The notes under the pieces were generated by a model that was given only the letters and a program-made list of their open reading frames with translations, was not told where the DNA came from and did no database searches. A stretch of 64,000 nucleotides of DNA, taken from NCBI GenBank assembly GCA_017510405.1, contig JAFWNG010000040.1, positions 177,964-241,963 of the forward strand, given 5' to 3'. This DNA comes from Solobacterium sp. GTDB lineage: Bacteria; Bacillota_I; Bacilli_A; Erysipelotrichales; Erysipelotrichaceae. Positions 1 to 8,402 of the stretch are shown here, one piece after another. Within the stretch, counting starts at the first letter, position 1, and each line of letters starts with the position of its first letter. A program made the position numbers and the translations under genes.

Positions 1-686
1 GCTGTGTGCGGATATGCAGCTTTGTGACTTTGACGCGTACGGTACCGATCGCGTTTCCGAGAGCAGAAGGATCCGAGGTCATTTCCGGACGCGCTGTCTC
101 TTCGTTCATCGCCGGTATATTTTCGGATGAAGACGGTGTCTTATCAAACTTCGGGAACTCCAGTCCGGTGATATCCGTGATCTTCTGCAGACCTTTGTCG
201 AGGAGGTCCGGGCGGTTCTGGGAAAGCCACCATGTGCCGCCGGCACATAATGCGATCAGAAGAATCAGGATCCACGGCCACTTTCTGTGCTTGTAGCGGA
301 CGATCTCTTCGTCCTCATCCTCTTCTTCTTCCACTTCTTCCTCTTCGATCAGACGAATCGGTTTCTTCTTTTTCTTTGAGGCTTTTTTCGGCTTCTGCTC
401 TGCCGGTGCTGCACTGACCGGTACAGGCTTCGGCTCCGGCTCCGGTTCCGGTTCCGGAACGGCAGATACGATGACCGGTTCCGTCACTTCCATATTGTTC
501 AGCTCATTGACGATCGAAGTCATCGTTCCCGGTGTTCCGTCTGCCGGTTCATCCAGGATGCTCTTTGACGGCTTCGGGAGTTCAAGATCATCTATATTGG
601 GCTCCGGAAGTTCAAAACCGCAGTTGGTGCAGTAACGGACGCCGTATCCCAGTGGTTTACCACAGTTCGTACAGTATTTGCTCATA
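1..686 (-). CDS. Zinc-ribbon single-pass membrane protein (C-terminus cut by window edge)
   Basis: The reading frame opens with ATG at 686-684 behind a GGGAGGAC ribosome site and stays open to base 1, so the C-terminus is missing. The N-terminus carries two CxxC knuckles (CTNCG near residues 5-9 and again near 19-23), a zinc-ribbon pattern. A Pro/Glu repeat (about 77-89), a Lys-rich run (about 98-109) and a very acidic run (about 114-127) follow, then one hydrophobic segment (about 136-154). Past the membrane segment is a linker, and the last visible residues (VRVKVTKLHIRTQ) could begin an SH3-like domain. I infer a cytoplasmic zinc ribbon and an extracellular domain. The function is not recognised; proteins of this layout are common in Firmicutes as unnamed membrane proteins. 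Confidence 0.8.
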
Positions 687-791
687 GACAAGTCCTCCCT
701 GTAACTAAAGGTTATTATACAGGAATTTGGAGTATTTGTGACGTGACAAGCAGAATGGCATTCTTACATGTATATGTTTATAATTTGTACG

Positions 792-1625
792 ATGGCAGTG
801 AGAAGAAGAAAACGCAGAAGACTGAAGCGTCAGGTCGTGTATTTCCTGATCTTTTCCGGTATCCTGCTGGTCAGCGTTGTTCTGCTTACGACAAAGGCGC
901 GCAGAACGATCCCGTATGAACCGGCAGAACTGGTGGAAAAGACGAGAGAACTGCATTCCTATGACTGGGCAAATCTGGAAACAGACGGTAATTTTGCGTC
1001 CTATAACGATGACCGGTACACTTCCCTGCAGGGGATCGACGTTTCCGAACACCAGGCGGAGATCGACTGGGAAAAAGTAAAAGCTGCCGGCATCGACTTT
1101 GCCTTCATCCGGACCGGATACCGGGGAACGGAATCGGGCTGGTGCACCGAAGACCGCTGGTTCCGCACAAATATGGAAGGAGCTTCCCAGGCAGGCATCG
1201 ACATCGGCGTCTATTTCTTTTCCCAGGCAATAACGGAAGAGGAAGCGGTGGAAGAAGCGGACTACGTTGCCAGACAGATCAAAGGATACGATGTGACATA
1301 TCCGGTCGTATTTGATATGGAACATCCGGAGACCGGAACAGACCGGATCCGGGATCTGTCCAGAGAAGAAAAAACACGGATCGCTGCTGCGTTCATGAGC
1401 CGTGTTCAGTGGGCAGGATATACGCCGATGCTGTACAACAGCACCGGGCTCCTGGATGTGTTTTTCGATATGGATCTTCTCACGGATTATCCGGTATGGG
1501 CTGCGGAGTACGGGTCACTGCCGCGCTATCCGTATGTCTTTGAGATATGGCAGTATACCAATACGGGCAGAGTCGACGGCATCCGGGGAAATGTGGATAT
1601 GGATATCCGTTTTACGGAAAAGTGA
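792..1625 (+). CDS. GH25-family muramidase (lysozyme), membrane-anchored or secreted
   Basis: The protein has a highly basic N-terminus (RRRKRRRLKRQ), a hydrophobic signal/anchor segment (about residues 14-34) and a full glycoside hydrolase 25 barrel. The barrel begins GIDVSEHQ and includes a D-x-E strand end (FDMEHPE), FIRTGYRG and the C-terminal IWQYTNTGRVDGI, all typical of N-acetylmuramidases that cleave peptidoglycan. I prefer the ATG at 792 over in-frame ATGs at 768 and 774 because a TATAAT box at 779-784 lies only 7 bases upstream and no ribosome site precedes any candidate; the message may be leaderless. It is divergent from the zinc-ribbon gene and convergent with the YigZ gene. The family is clear, the exact start is not. 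Confidence 0.88.
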   Translation: MAVRRRKRRRLKRQVVYFLIFSGILLVSVVLLTTKARRTIPYEPAELVEKTRELHSYDWANLETDGNFASYNDDRYTSLQGIDVSEHQAEIDWEKVKAAGIDFAFIRTGYRGTESGWCTEDRWFRTNMEGASQAGIDIGVYFFSQAITEEEAVEEADYVARQIKGYDVTYPVVFDMEHPETGTDRIRDLSREEKTRIAAAFMSRVQWAGYTPMLYNSTGLLDVFFDMDLLTDYPVWAAEYGSLPRYPYVFEIWQYTNTGRVDGIRGNVDMDIRFTEK

Positions 1626-2225
1626 TCAGGCGTCCTTTTCCAGCATGACAGTGTCAACGAATTCAGCTTCGACCGTTCCCTTGGACAGGTCGCGCAGTTT
1701 GCGGGCAATGTCTTCGTCTTCACTGATAAACGTACAGGAGACCTGTTCGTCGTAGCCGATGTCTGTGATGGATGCGTTGCGGCGCAGCCAGGTCTCGATC
1801 GTTCCGGAAAGCTCGTACGGATACTGTACGAGCCATTCTTTTGCCGGCACGTCGATGACTTTCGGCGCCATTGCGACCGCGGTGGAGACCGATGACGAAT
1901 ACGCGCGGACAAGACCGCCGGCCCCAAGCTTGATCCCTCCGAAGTAGCGGACGACGCAGGCGCAGATATCCTGCACGCCGCTCTTATTGATCGCTTCGAG
2001 CATCGGGACGCCGGCAGTGCCGGCCGGCTCTTTGTTGTCGGAGGAACGGCGGATGGTGTCGCCGACGGAGTAGGCGGTGCATACATGGGTGGCATCGGGA
2101 AATTCTTTCCGGATGACATTGATGTAGCTGCGTGCTTCTTCTTCCGTGCGGCACGGACATATGCAGGTGATGAAGCGGGACTTCTGGATCACGATCGTAT
2201 TGCGGAATTCATCTTTCAGACGCAT
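1626..2225 (-). CDS. YigZ/IMPACT-family protein
   Basis: 199 residues, the usual length of the YigZ family. The N-terminal half shows the UPF0029/IMPACT pattern (KSRFITCICPCRTEEEA, DATHVCTAYSVG, EPAGTAGVPMLEAI, VVRYFGGIKLGAGGLVRAYSS), followed by a small ferredoxin-like C-terminal domain. Its biochemical role is uncertain; IMPACT relatives modulate translation-stress signalling in eukaryotes. The start at 2225 has an AGAGG site 7 bases upstream and a TATAAT box at 2250-2245 on the same strand; a longer frame upstream has no such support. The stop lies one base after the GH25 gene, so the two genes converge tail to tail. It is divergent from mutL. Confidence 0.9.
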   Translation of the reverse strand: MRLKDEFRNTIVIQKSRFITCICPCRTEEEARSYINVIRKEFPDATHVCTAYSVGDTIRRSSDNKEPAGTAGVPMLEAINKSGVQDICACVVRYFGGIKLGAGGLVRAYSSSVSTAVAMAPKVIDVPAKEWLVQYPYELSGTIETWLRRNASITDIGYDEQVSCTFISEDEDIARKLRDLSKGTVEAEFVDTVMLEKDA

Positions 2226-2309
2226 AGGGAACCTCTTTGGTTCTATTATACAGAGGAAGCGGCGCGGCTGCCACACAGCCCGCACTGAGTGGGCACGGCA
2301 CGGCTGTGA

Positions 2310-2315
2310 TATAAT
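2310..2315 (+). promoter_or_regulatory. -10 box for mutL-miaA
   Basis: TATAAT lies 39 bases upstream of the mutL start. I see no good -35 hexamer at the usual distance. It faces away from the YigZ -10 box about 60 bases to the left. Confidence 0.45.
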
Positions 2316-2354
2316 ACGCTGGTAGAAATACCGGAATATTTCAGGGAGAGTACC

Positions 2355-4184
2355 ATGGGAAAGATCAGACAACTGGATACACAGACCGCAAATATGATCG
2401 CAGCGGGAGAAGTGGTCGAACGGCCGCGCGGCGTCGTCAAGGAACTGGTAGAGAATTCCATCGATGCCGGTGCTTCGCGCATCACGGTACTGATCGAACA
2501 GGGCGGCATTGACCGGATCACTGTCGAGGACAACGGCAGCGGAATGGACAGCGAAGACGCTTCGAATGCTTTTCTGCGCCACGCCACCAGCAAGATCCGC
2601 TCGCAGAACGATCTGTGGACGATCCATACCCTGGGATTCCGCGGTGAGGCGCTGCCGTCGATCGCGTCAGTTTCAAAGCTCACAATGATCACAAGCGACG
2701 GAGAGGACGCGTCCCGCGTCGTCGTGGAATACGGAACGATCACGGAAAAGGAACCGTATCCGTGCGACCAGGGAACTTCGATCACTGTCGAAGGGCTGTT
2801 CTACCAGACGCCGGCAAGACTGAAGCATCTGCGCTCCGGTTCCTACGAAGCGTCGCTGATCCAGGATGTCATGGGCAAGTTCGCACTGTCGCATCCGGAG
2901 ATTGCGTTCACGCTGGTCAGTGACGGGAGGGATGCCTTCCGCACCAGCGGGCAGAATGATCTTCTGGAAGTACTGTATGCGGTGTTCGGCTGGCAGGCGG
3001 CGGAAAACGCGATACCGGTACAGTTCGAGGATTACGATTATACCGTCACCGGCTATATCGTAAAGCCGACGGTCACGCGGGCAAACCGCAACGCGATCGA
3101 TCTGTTTCTGAACGGCCGCATGGTGCGTACAGGAAGGCTGTACAGTGCTGTGCAGGAAGCGTATGAGGACTTTATCGTCAAAGGAAGATACCCCCTCTGT
3201 GTGCTGAATATAAGCATGGATCCGCATCTTCTCGATGTGAACGTGCATCCGTCCAAATGGGAAGTGCGCCTTTCCAAGGAACGGCAGCTGGAATACCTCA
3301 TCCGGGATAGGCTGAAAGACGCTCTGGCAGGCACTCTGCTCGTGCCGGAAACAAGCGCCCGGGAAGCACGGGCGGAATACTATGAGCCGATGGCCTTCGA
3401 CACCGACCGGCTGATCGATGAAACACGCCGGAAACAGGCGGAAAAGGCACCGGTCACGATTCCGGAACCGGTCCTGCAGGTAAAAGAAGAACCGGCGGTA
3501 TACGCGCCGGAAGAAAAGACCATCCAACAGGAAATTCGGGAAGATACGCAGATCCTGGAGAAGATCCGGGAGACCATCGAACCGCCGAAGCCGAAAGATA
3601 CGCCGATGCGGGCATTTCCGGACATGCAGGTGATCGGTCAGCTTCATGAGAAATTCATCCTGTGCGCGGTGCCGGAAGGACTGGCGGTCATTGACCAGCA
3701 CGCCGCCCAGGAGCGGGTCCATTTTGAAGAATACTGCCGGATCCTGAATCAGAACCCGGTCATGAACGATACTCTGGTGCCGATCGTGCTTCATGCGGGG
3801 AATGATCTGGTGCGCCGTGCCGACGAACTGAACGAAGCCGTGAAAGACCTGCATGTGGTCTTCGAACCATTTGGAACGGATACGCTGGCGGTGCGCGCGG
3901 TGCCGTCCTGGCTGAAGGAACTGGAAGAGGAAGCGTTCCTGCAGGATGTGATCGAGAACTTCCGCAGTGAGACCGCTTCGGTATATACACGGATGGAACG
4001 GAAGAAGATCGCAACGATGGCCTGCCACCATTCGATCCGCTTCAACCGTTCGCTCACCATGGAGGAAATGCGGGAAGTTGTCCGGCAGCTTTCACTGTGT
4101 GAAAATCCGTATCACTGTCCGCACGGACGTCCGACATTCGTCATCCTGAAAGAAAAAGAACTTGTAAAGGAGTTCCTGCGATGA
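2355..4184 (+). CDS. mutL: DNA mismatch repair protein MutL
   Basis: Full-length MutL of 609 residues. The N-terminal GHKL ATPase shows IAAGEVVERP, ENSIDAGA, DNGSGM, HATSKI and GFRGEAL. A low-complexity Glu/Pro linker (about 330-415) separates it from the C-terminal dimerisation domain. That domain carries DQHAxxExxxxE (near residue 447), ACHHSIR and CPHGRPT, the metal-binding nicking-endonuclease motifs of MutL in bacteria that lack MutH. It relays MutS mismatch recognition to strand nicking. An AGGGAG site precedes the ATG. It overlaps miaA by the sequence ATGA. No mutS is in the window. Identification is secure. Confidence 0.98.
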   Translation: MGKIRQLDTQTANMIAAGEVVERPRGVVKELVENSIDAGASRITVLIEQGGIDRITVEDNGSGMDSEDASNAFLRHATSKIRSQNDLWTIHTLGFRGEALPSIASVSKLTMITSDGEDASRVVVEYGTITEKEPYPCDQGTSITVEGLFYQTPARLKHLRSGSYEASLIQDVMGKFALSHPEIAFTLVSDGRDAFRTSGQNDLLEVLYAVFGWQAAENAIPVQFEDYDYTVTGYIVKPTVTRANRNAIDLFLNGRMVRTGRLYSAVQEAYEDFIVKGRYPLCVLNISMDPHLLDVNVHPSKWEVRLSKERQLEYLIRDRLKDALAGTLLVPETSAREARAEYYEPMAFDTDRLIDETRRKQAEKAPVTIPEPVLQVKEEPAVYAPEEKTIQQEIREDTQILEKIRETIEPPKPKDTPMRAFPDMQVIGQLHEKFILCAVPEGLAVIDQHAAQERVHFEEYCRILNQNPVMNDTLVPIVLHAGNDLVRRADELNEAVKDLHVVFEPFGTDTLAVRAVPSWLKELEEEAFLQDVIENFRSETASVYTRMERKKIATMACHHSIRFNRSLTMEEMREVVRQLSLCENPYHCPHGRPTFVILKEKELVKEFLR

Positions 4185-5083
4185 AAAAAGTACTGGTCAT
4201 AGCGGGACCGACCGCGGCCGGCAAGACGTCGTTCTCCCTGCGGTGCGCGAAGGAATTCGGCGCTGAGATCATCAGCGGCGATTCCATCCAGGTATACCGC
4301 GGCATGGACATCGGCTCCGGCAAGGTCACGCCGGAAGAAATGGGAGATATCCCGCATCATCTGATCGATATTCTGGAACCCACGGAACCCTACAGTGTTT
4401 CCGACTTTCAGAAAGCCGTACGGCATGAAATCGATACAGCGGAAAGTCCGCGCATCCTGTGCGGCGGCACCGGTCTCTATCTGAAAGCCTGCCTGTACGA
4501 TTATGAATTCCGGGAAGAGGAAGACGACGGCGGACAGGATGCCTCACTGGCAGATATTCCGACGGAAGAATTGTATAAGCAGCTGCTGGAAATCGATCCG
4601 AAACAGGCAGAGAAGATCCATCCGAACAATCGCAGAAGGATTGAGCGTACCCTTACGATATGGCGGCGTACAGGTGTTCGGCAAAGTGATATCATCGCTT
4701 CTCAGGAACACCGCATGCTCTATGACGCGTTCATTGCCGGCTGTACAATGCCGCGGGAAGTCCTGTATGCCCGCATCAATGCGCGGGTGGAACAGATGTT
4801 TCGGGACGGACTGGAGGAAGAAGTCAGAGGTCTGCTGAGCAGGGGCATCGGTTTTGATGCGCCGGGCATGAAGGGAATCGGATACCGGGAATGGGAACCG
4901 TATTTCAAAGGAGAATGCACGGCAGAGGAAGTGAAAGAAGCGATTCAGAAAAACTCCCGTCACTTTGCCAAACGGCAGTATACATGGCTGAATCACCAGA
5001 TGCCGGTGGACTGGTTCAACATTACCGATCCGGCAGACACGGAGCGCATGCTCGAAAAAATACGCGCGTGGTATGGGGAATAA
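4181..5083 (+). CDS. miaA: tRNA dimethylallyltransferase MiaA
   Basis: 300 residues, normal for MiaA. The P-loop (GPTAAGKTS), the substrate segment ISGDSIQVYRGMDIGSGK, PHHLIDI and the GGTGLYLKA motif are all present. The family transfers a dimethylallyl group to A37 of tRNAs that read UNN codons. The start overlaps the mutL stop (ATGA), and mutL-miaA is a widespread gene order in Firmicutes, so the two are translationally coupled. Confidence 0.97.
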   Translation: MKKVLVIAGPTAAGKTSFSLRCAKEFGAEIISGDSIQVYRGMDIGSGKVTPEEMGDIPHHLIDILEPTEPYSVSDFQKAVRHEIDTAESPRILCGGTGLYLKACLYDYEFREEEDDGGQDASLADIPTEELYKQLLEIDPKQAEKIHPNNRRRIERTLTIWRRTGVRQSDIIASQEHRMLYDAFIAGCTMPREVLYARINARVEQMFRDGLEEEVRGLLSRGIGFDAPGMKGIGYREWEPYFKGECTAEEVKEAIQKNSRHFAKRQYTWLNHQMPVDWFNITDPADTERMLEKIRAWYGE

Positions 5084-5102
5084 CCGTATACGTGTACAGT
5101 AA

Positions 5103-5130
5103 TTGACATTTTGAGCGGGAGATTTATTAT
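5103..5130 (+). promoter_or_regulatory. Sigma-A-type promoter for the Bax-inhibitor-like gene
   Basis: TTGACA at 5103-5108 and TATTAT at 5125-5130 are separated by 16 bases. Predicted transcription starts near 5137, giving a leader of about 35 bases before the chosen start at 5173. Confidence 0.75.
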
Positions 5131-5172
5131 ATATTTATTCCACTGATGGAAATAGAAAGGATGGTGGAAACA

Positions 5173-5892
5173 ATGAGTGAATACAACAACTATAACGTTT
5201 ACGAAGCTTCCGGTGAATCACTGAAGTCGTACATCAATAAAGTGTTTATCAAGATGGGCATTGCCCTGCTGATCACAACTGCAGTTGCGTACTTCGGTTA
5301 CCGCAGTCTCTTCACAGGAGGAATCCTGGCGAAGTTCGTAATGGGTTCCAGCTTTGCATTCATCGGCCTGATGATCGTACAGATCGCCGTTGTTCTGGTA
5401 CTGTCTCTCGGACTGAGAAAACTCTCACCGACAGCCGCAAATATTCTGTTCTACGTATATTCCGCAATTACCGGCGTTACCTTCAGCGTACTGCCGCTTG
5501 CGTTTGAGATCTCAACGATCTTCACAGCATTCCTGTTTGCGGCGGTCCTGTTCGGAAGCTGCGCAGTGATCGGCTATACAACAAATGTTGATCTGTCCCG
5601 CTTCAGAGGACTGATGCTTGGCGGTCTGCTGGCACTGGTCATCACATCCGTGCTGTCGATCTTCATTCCGATCCTGCGGAACAACATTCTGATCAGTTAC
5701 CTGGGTCTTGCAATCTTCCTTGCTCTTACCGCATGGGATATGCAGAAGATCCGCGCATACTACTATTCGACAGAAACAAGCCCGCAGATGCGTGCCAACC
5801 TGTCAACGTATGCGGCTCTGGATCTGTATCTGGACTTCATCAATATCTTCCTGAGAGTCCTTCAGATTCTCGGAAGAAACTCCAAAAACTGA
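5173..5892 (+). CDS. Bax inhibitor-1/YccA-family membrane protein
   Basis: 239 residues made almost entirely of about seven hydrophobic segments, with the family pattern in the C-terminal half (TAWDMQKIRAYYYS, LSTYAALDLYLDFINIFLRVLQILG). Bacterial members are inner-membrane proteins; YccA in Escherichia coli modulates the FtsH protease, and related proteins conduct calcium. I chose ATG 5173 because AGGATGGTGG lies just upstream; an in-frame ATG at 5146 would add nine residues close to the predicted transcript start. It is a single-gene unit between its own promoter and a terminator at 5911. Confidence 0.9.
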   Translation: MSEYNNYNVYEASGESLKSYINKVFIKMGIALLITTAVAYFGYRSLFTGGILAKFVMGSSFAFIGLMIVQIAVVLVLSLGLRKLSPTAANILFYVYSAITGVTFSVLPLAFEISTIFTAFLFAAVLFGSCAVIGYTTNVDLSRFRGLMLGGLLALVITSVLSIFIPILRNNILISYLGLAIFLALTAWDMQKIRAYYYSTETSPQMRANLSTYAALDLYLDFINIFLRVLQILGRNSKN

Positions 5893-5910
5893 TATTACTC
5901 AGGCTCACAG

Positions 5911-5934
5911 AAAAGCGGGTACGACCCGCTTTTT
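5911..5934 (+). terminator. Intrinsic terminator
   Basis: AAAGCGGGT (5912-5920) pairs with ACCCGCTTT (5924-5932) around a 3-base loop and runs into T residues. It ends the Bax-inhibitor-like transcript. Confidence 0.85.
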
Positions 5935-5949
5935 CAGTAAAAGAGGACT

Positions 5950-6654
5950 ATGAAACTTAACGAATACTATTTCAGTGAATACTACCACCAGTTCCTGACC
6001 ATTGAAGCCGACGTGCTGACCGACCGGTTCAGCGACCGGATCGAAGTGACGGAGGAAGACTGCTACGCTCTCTGTTCGGGATTTGTGAACGAAGAGGGAA
6101 TGGCTGCTTTCGCCGTGCTTTCCATCGGTCCCTCGTGGGAACACTGCACCAAAGGACTGGAGCAGGAGGATATGCTCGGCTTCCTGACGATGGAAGAAGT
6201 GGAAGAAAAGGAAGCCCGTCTTGTAGAAGCGGATCTGGACATGGTGGAAAAGAACGATCTGTTTCTGGAAAGTGCGGAACCGGACGTGGATGAGACACTG
6301 TACGATCTGCGTCTGAACGGCATTCTGGACGGCATGCGGGATATTCTGTACCCTGATGTCGTACCTGCCCAGATGCTTTCCTGGGACGGCTTTGAAACGT
6401 ATGCGGTAGAGCTGCAGGGCATGCAGGCGCAGTTCGTATACGGTACGGTGGAAGAAAGTCTGGATGAAGGCGATACGCTGGCAGAAGGCGATACGGTATG
6501 GATGGTGCCGGCTTCGATCGAAGAAGACCCGGCTCTGATCATCGTATATTCCGGCGAGCATATGACCGATGAGATCATGGAACAGATGCAGATATTCCTG
6601 GACGCTCTGCCGCGGGAAGACGAAGCAGCCGCGGAAAGCGTACTGCCGAACTGA
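5950..6654 (+). CDS. Acidic protein of unknown function
   Basis: 234 residues, strongly acidic, with no signal peptide, membrane segment or motif I recognise. It starts with a short run rich in Tyr (MKLNEYYFSEYYHQF). The ATG is preceded by an AGAGGA site. It is followed 9 bases later by the CpXC-domain gene, whose ribosome site (GAGGAAG) overlaps this stop, so the two genes are very likely co-translated. The pairing suggests a shared role, but nothing in the sequence says which. Confidence 0.7.
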   Translation: MKLNEYYFSEYYHQFLTIEADVLTDRFSDRIEVTEEDCYALCSGFVNEEGMAAFAVLSIGPSWEHCTKGLEQEDMLGFLTMEEVEEKEARLVEADLDMVEKNDLFLESAEPDVDETLYDLRLNGILDGMRDILYPDVVPAQMLSWDGFETYAVELQGMQAQFVYGTVEESLDEGDTLAEGDTVWMVPASIEEDPALIIVYSGEHMTDEIMEQMQIFLDALPREDEAAAESVLPN

Positions 6655-6663
6655 GGAGGAAGA

Positions 6664-7308
6664 ATGGGACAGTCAAGAAAAGCAGAATGTGTCTGCCCGT
6701 ACTGCGGAAGACACTTTGAGATCGATGTATGGGACAGTGTGAATGCGGCGTCCGATCCCCATGAACGGGAGCGGGTCATGAGCGGCGACCTGTTCCGCCA
6801 CAGCTGTCCGCACTGCAAGACAGACTTCATGTTTCAGAATGATCTGGTCTACCTGGATCCGCGGTTCTCCTTCATGATCTGGCTCAGTGAAAAAGACCCT
6901 CTTGACCAGCTGGTGCAGTATACGCGTCCGCTGGCACAGCAGGGATGGAAACTGCGCCGGTGCAATACGATCCCGGAGATGATCGAGAAGATCCAGATCT
7001 TTGAAGACCGTATGGATGACGTGGCAGTAGAACTTGCAAAGTATGACAGTTTCATCGAGTTTATCGACAATAAGAAAGGCAGGCCGGAGGACGTCACGTC
7101 GGTGGAATACCAGCGGACGGACAACGGTGTCATGAAGATCAATATCCGGATGGACGACAAGGGAATGTCCTTCCTCATCCCGACCGGCATGATCGAAGAA
7201 GAACTGGAAGAAAATCCGGAGCGCTATGCGGTAAACAATGAGGAGATCCCGTGCATTAACAGTGACTGGATGATCAGCCTGTTTACGGAATCCGAAGGAA
7301 AGGCATAA
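6664..7308 (+). CDS. CpXC-domain protein
   Basis: 214 residues. The N-terminus has two CPxC knuckles (CPYCGRHFEID and CPHCKTDF, about residues 12-16 and 44-48) matching the CpXC domain, presumably a structural zinc site. The remainder is an alpha/beta region ending ...INSDWMISLFTESEGKA. No enzymatic motif is visible, and the family has no established function as far as I know. It sits between the acidic unknown gene and the GGDEF gene, with gaps of 9 and 8 bases, so all three probably form one operon. Confidence 0.75.
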   Translation: MGQSRKAECVCPYCGRHFEIDVWDSVNAASDPHERERVMSGDLFRHSCPHCKTDFMFQNDLVYLDPRFSFMIWLSEKDPLDQLVQYTRPLAQQGWKLRRCNTIPEMIEKIQIFEDRMDDVAVELAKYDSFIEFIDNKKGRPEDVTSVEYQRTDNGVMKINIRMDDKGMSFLIPTGMIEEELEENPERYAVNNEEIPCINSDWMISLFTESEGKA

Positions 7309-7316
7309 ATAGAAAA

Positions 7317-8402
7317 ATGCGTGAACTGATCGACCGGCTTCTGGGCAAAAGCATGGAAGCCTACCGGAAAGAGATCGGCAGAAGAAATCTGGAAGTAACT
7401 GACCAGTTTCTACTGTTCGGCATGATCCTGAGCGTCATGATCCTGACGGTTCAGGTTTTTGTGCGCCGTACGGCGATCATCTATACCAATGTGATCATGT
7501 TCGTGTATTTCTTCGTTCTGCTCGTCCTGCGGCGGATGACGGCGCACAGAGTACATATTGACGGCACAGTCATGATGTATCTGATCCAGATCCCGATGGT
7601 CATCTTCAGCATCCTGATGGGAACGGTCTGGGATCCCGGCCGGGAGGCGTTTACGATCCTGGTCCTGCTGGCATCGTTTCCGCTGTGCATTCTGGATAAG
7701 CCGTACAGGATCCTGCTGTATATCATATGCAGCTCTGTATCGTTCCTGGTGATCGACCACATGATCAAGACGCCGGAACTGTTTCAGACGGATATCAACC
7801 ATATGATCAGCAGCACGCTCGTATCGATCGCCGCCAGTATGTTCGTTCTGCGCGACCGGATGGAGAGCCTGCGCAACTATATCGCTGTGCGGGATATTTC
7901 GCAGACGGATGCGCTTACCGGCATCTGGAACCGGTCGCACGGACAGGATCTGATCCAGGATATGCTGGACAGCGAAGAAGGCGGCGGTGCGTGCATCATG
8001 ATCGATGTGGATGAGTTCAAGCGGATCAATGACCGCTGGGGACACATGGTCGGCGATGACGTGCTGCGCCACGTGGCACAGATCCTGAAAGAGCAGTTTG
8101 CGGAGGGGATCGTATGCCGGTACGGCGGCGATGAGTTTGCCGTATACACCCGGTTCACGCGGGGTGAAGAAGTGCGGGCGGCGGTCCTGCAGGCGCAGCA
8201 GCGTCTCGAAAAAAAATCCGGATGGAAACACCTTCCGGTGCGCATCCGGTTCAGTACAGGCTGCGTGATCCACAACGGCAGCTGCGAGAGCGTATTCCGT
8301 CTGATCAGTGAAGCGGACAAACAGCTGTATTATGTCAAGAATAACTGCAAAGGGGATATCCGCATCCGGATCCTGGACAGCGACGATCCGAAAAGCGAAT
8401 GA
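7317..8402 (+). CDS. Membrane-bound GGDEF diguanylate cyclase
   Basis: 361 residues. About five to six hydrophobic segments occupy residues 25-190. A GGDEF domain (about 195-355) follows, with DALTGIWNR, MIDVDEFKRINDRWGH and an intact RYGGDEF active site. The RxxD inhibitory site expected five residues upstream of GGDEF is absent (FAEG there), so product inhibition by that site is unlikely. It should make cyclic di-GMP in response to an unknown membrane signal. It is the third gene of the 5950-8402 operon and ends head-on against the recombinase-like gene with no spare bases. Confidence 0.9.
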   Translation: MRELIDRLLGKSMEAYRKEIGRRNLEVTDQFLLFGMILSVMILTVQVFVRRTAIIYTNVIMFVYFFVLLVLRRMTAHRVHIDGTVMMYLIQIPMVIFSILMGTVWDPGREAFTILVLLASFPLCILDKPYRILLYIICSSVSFLVIDHMIKTPELFQTDINHMISSTLVSIAASMFVLRDRMESLRNYIAVRDISQTDALTGIWNRSHGQDLIQDMLDSEEGGGACIMIDVDEFKRINDRWGHMVGDDVLRHVAQILKEQFAEGIVCRYGGDEFAVYTRFTRGEEVRAAVLQAQQRLEKKSGWKHLPVRIRFSTGCVIHNGSCESVFRLISEADKQLYYVKNNCKGDIRIRILDSDDPKSE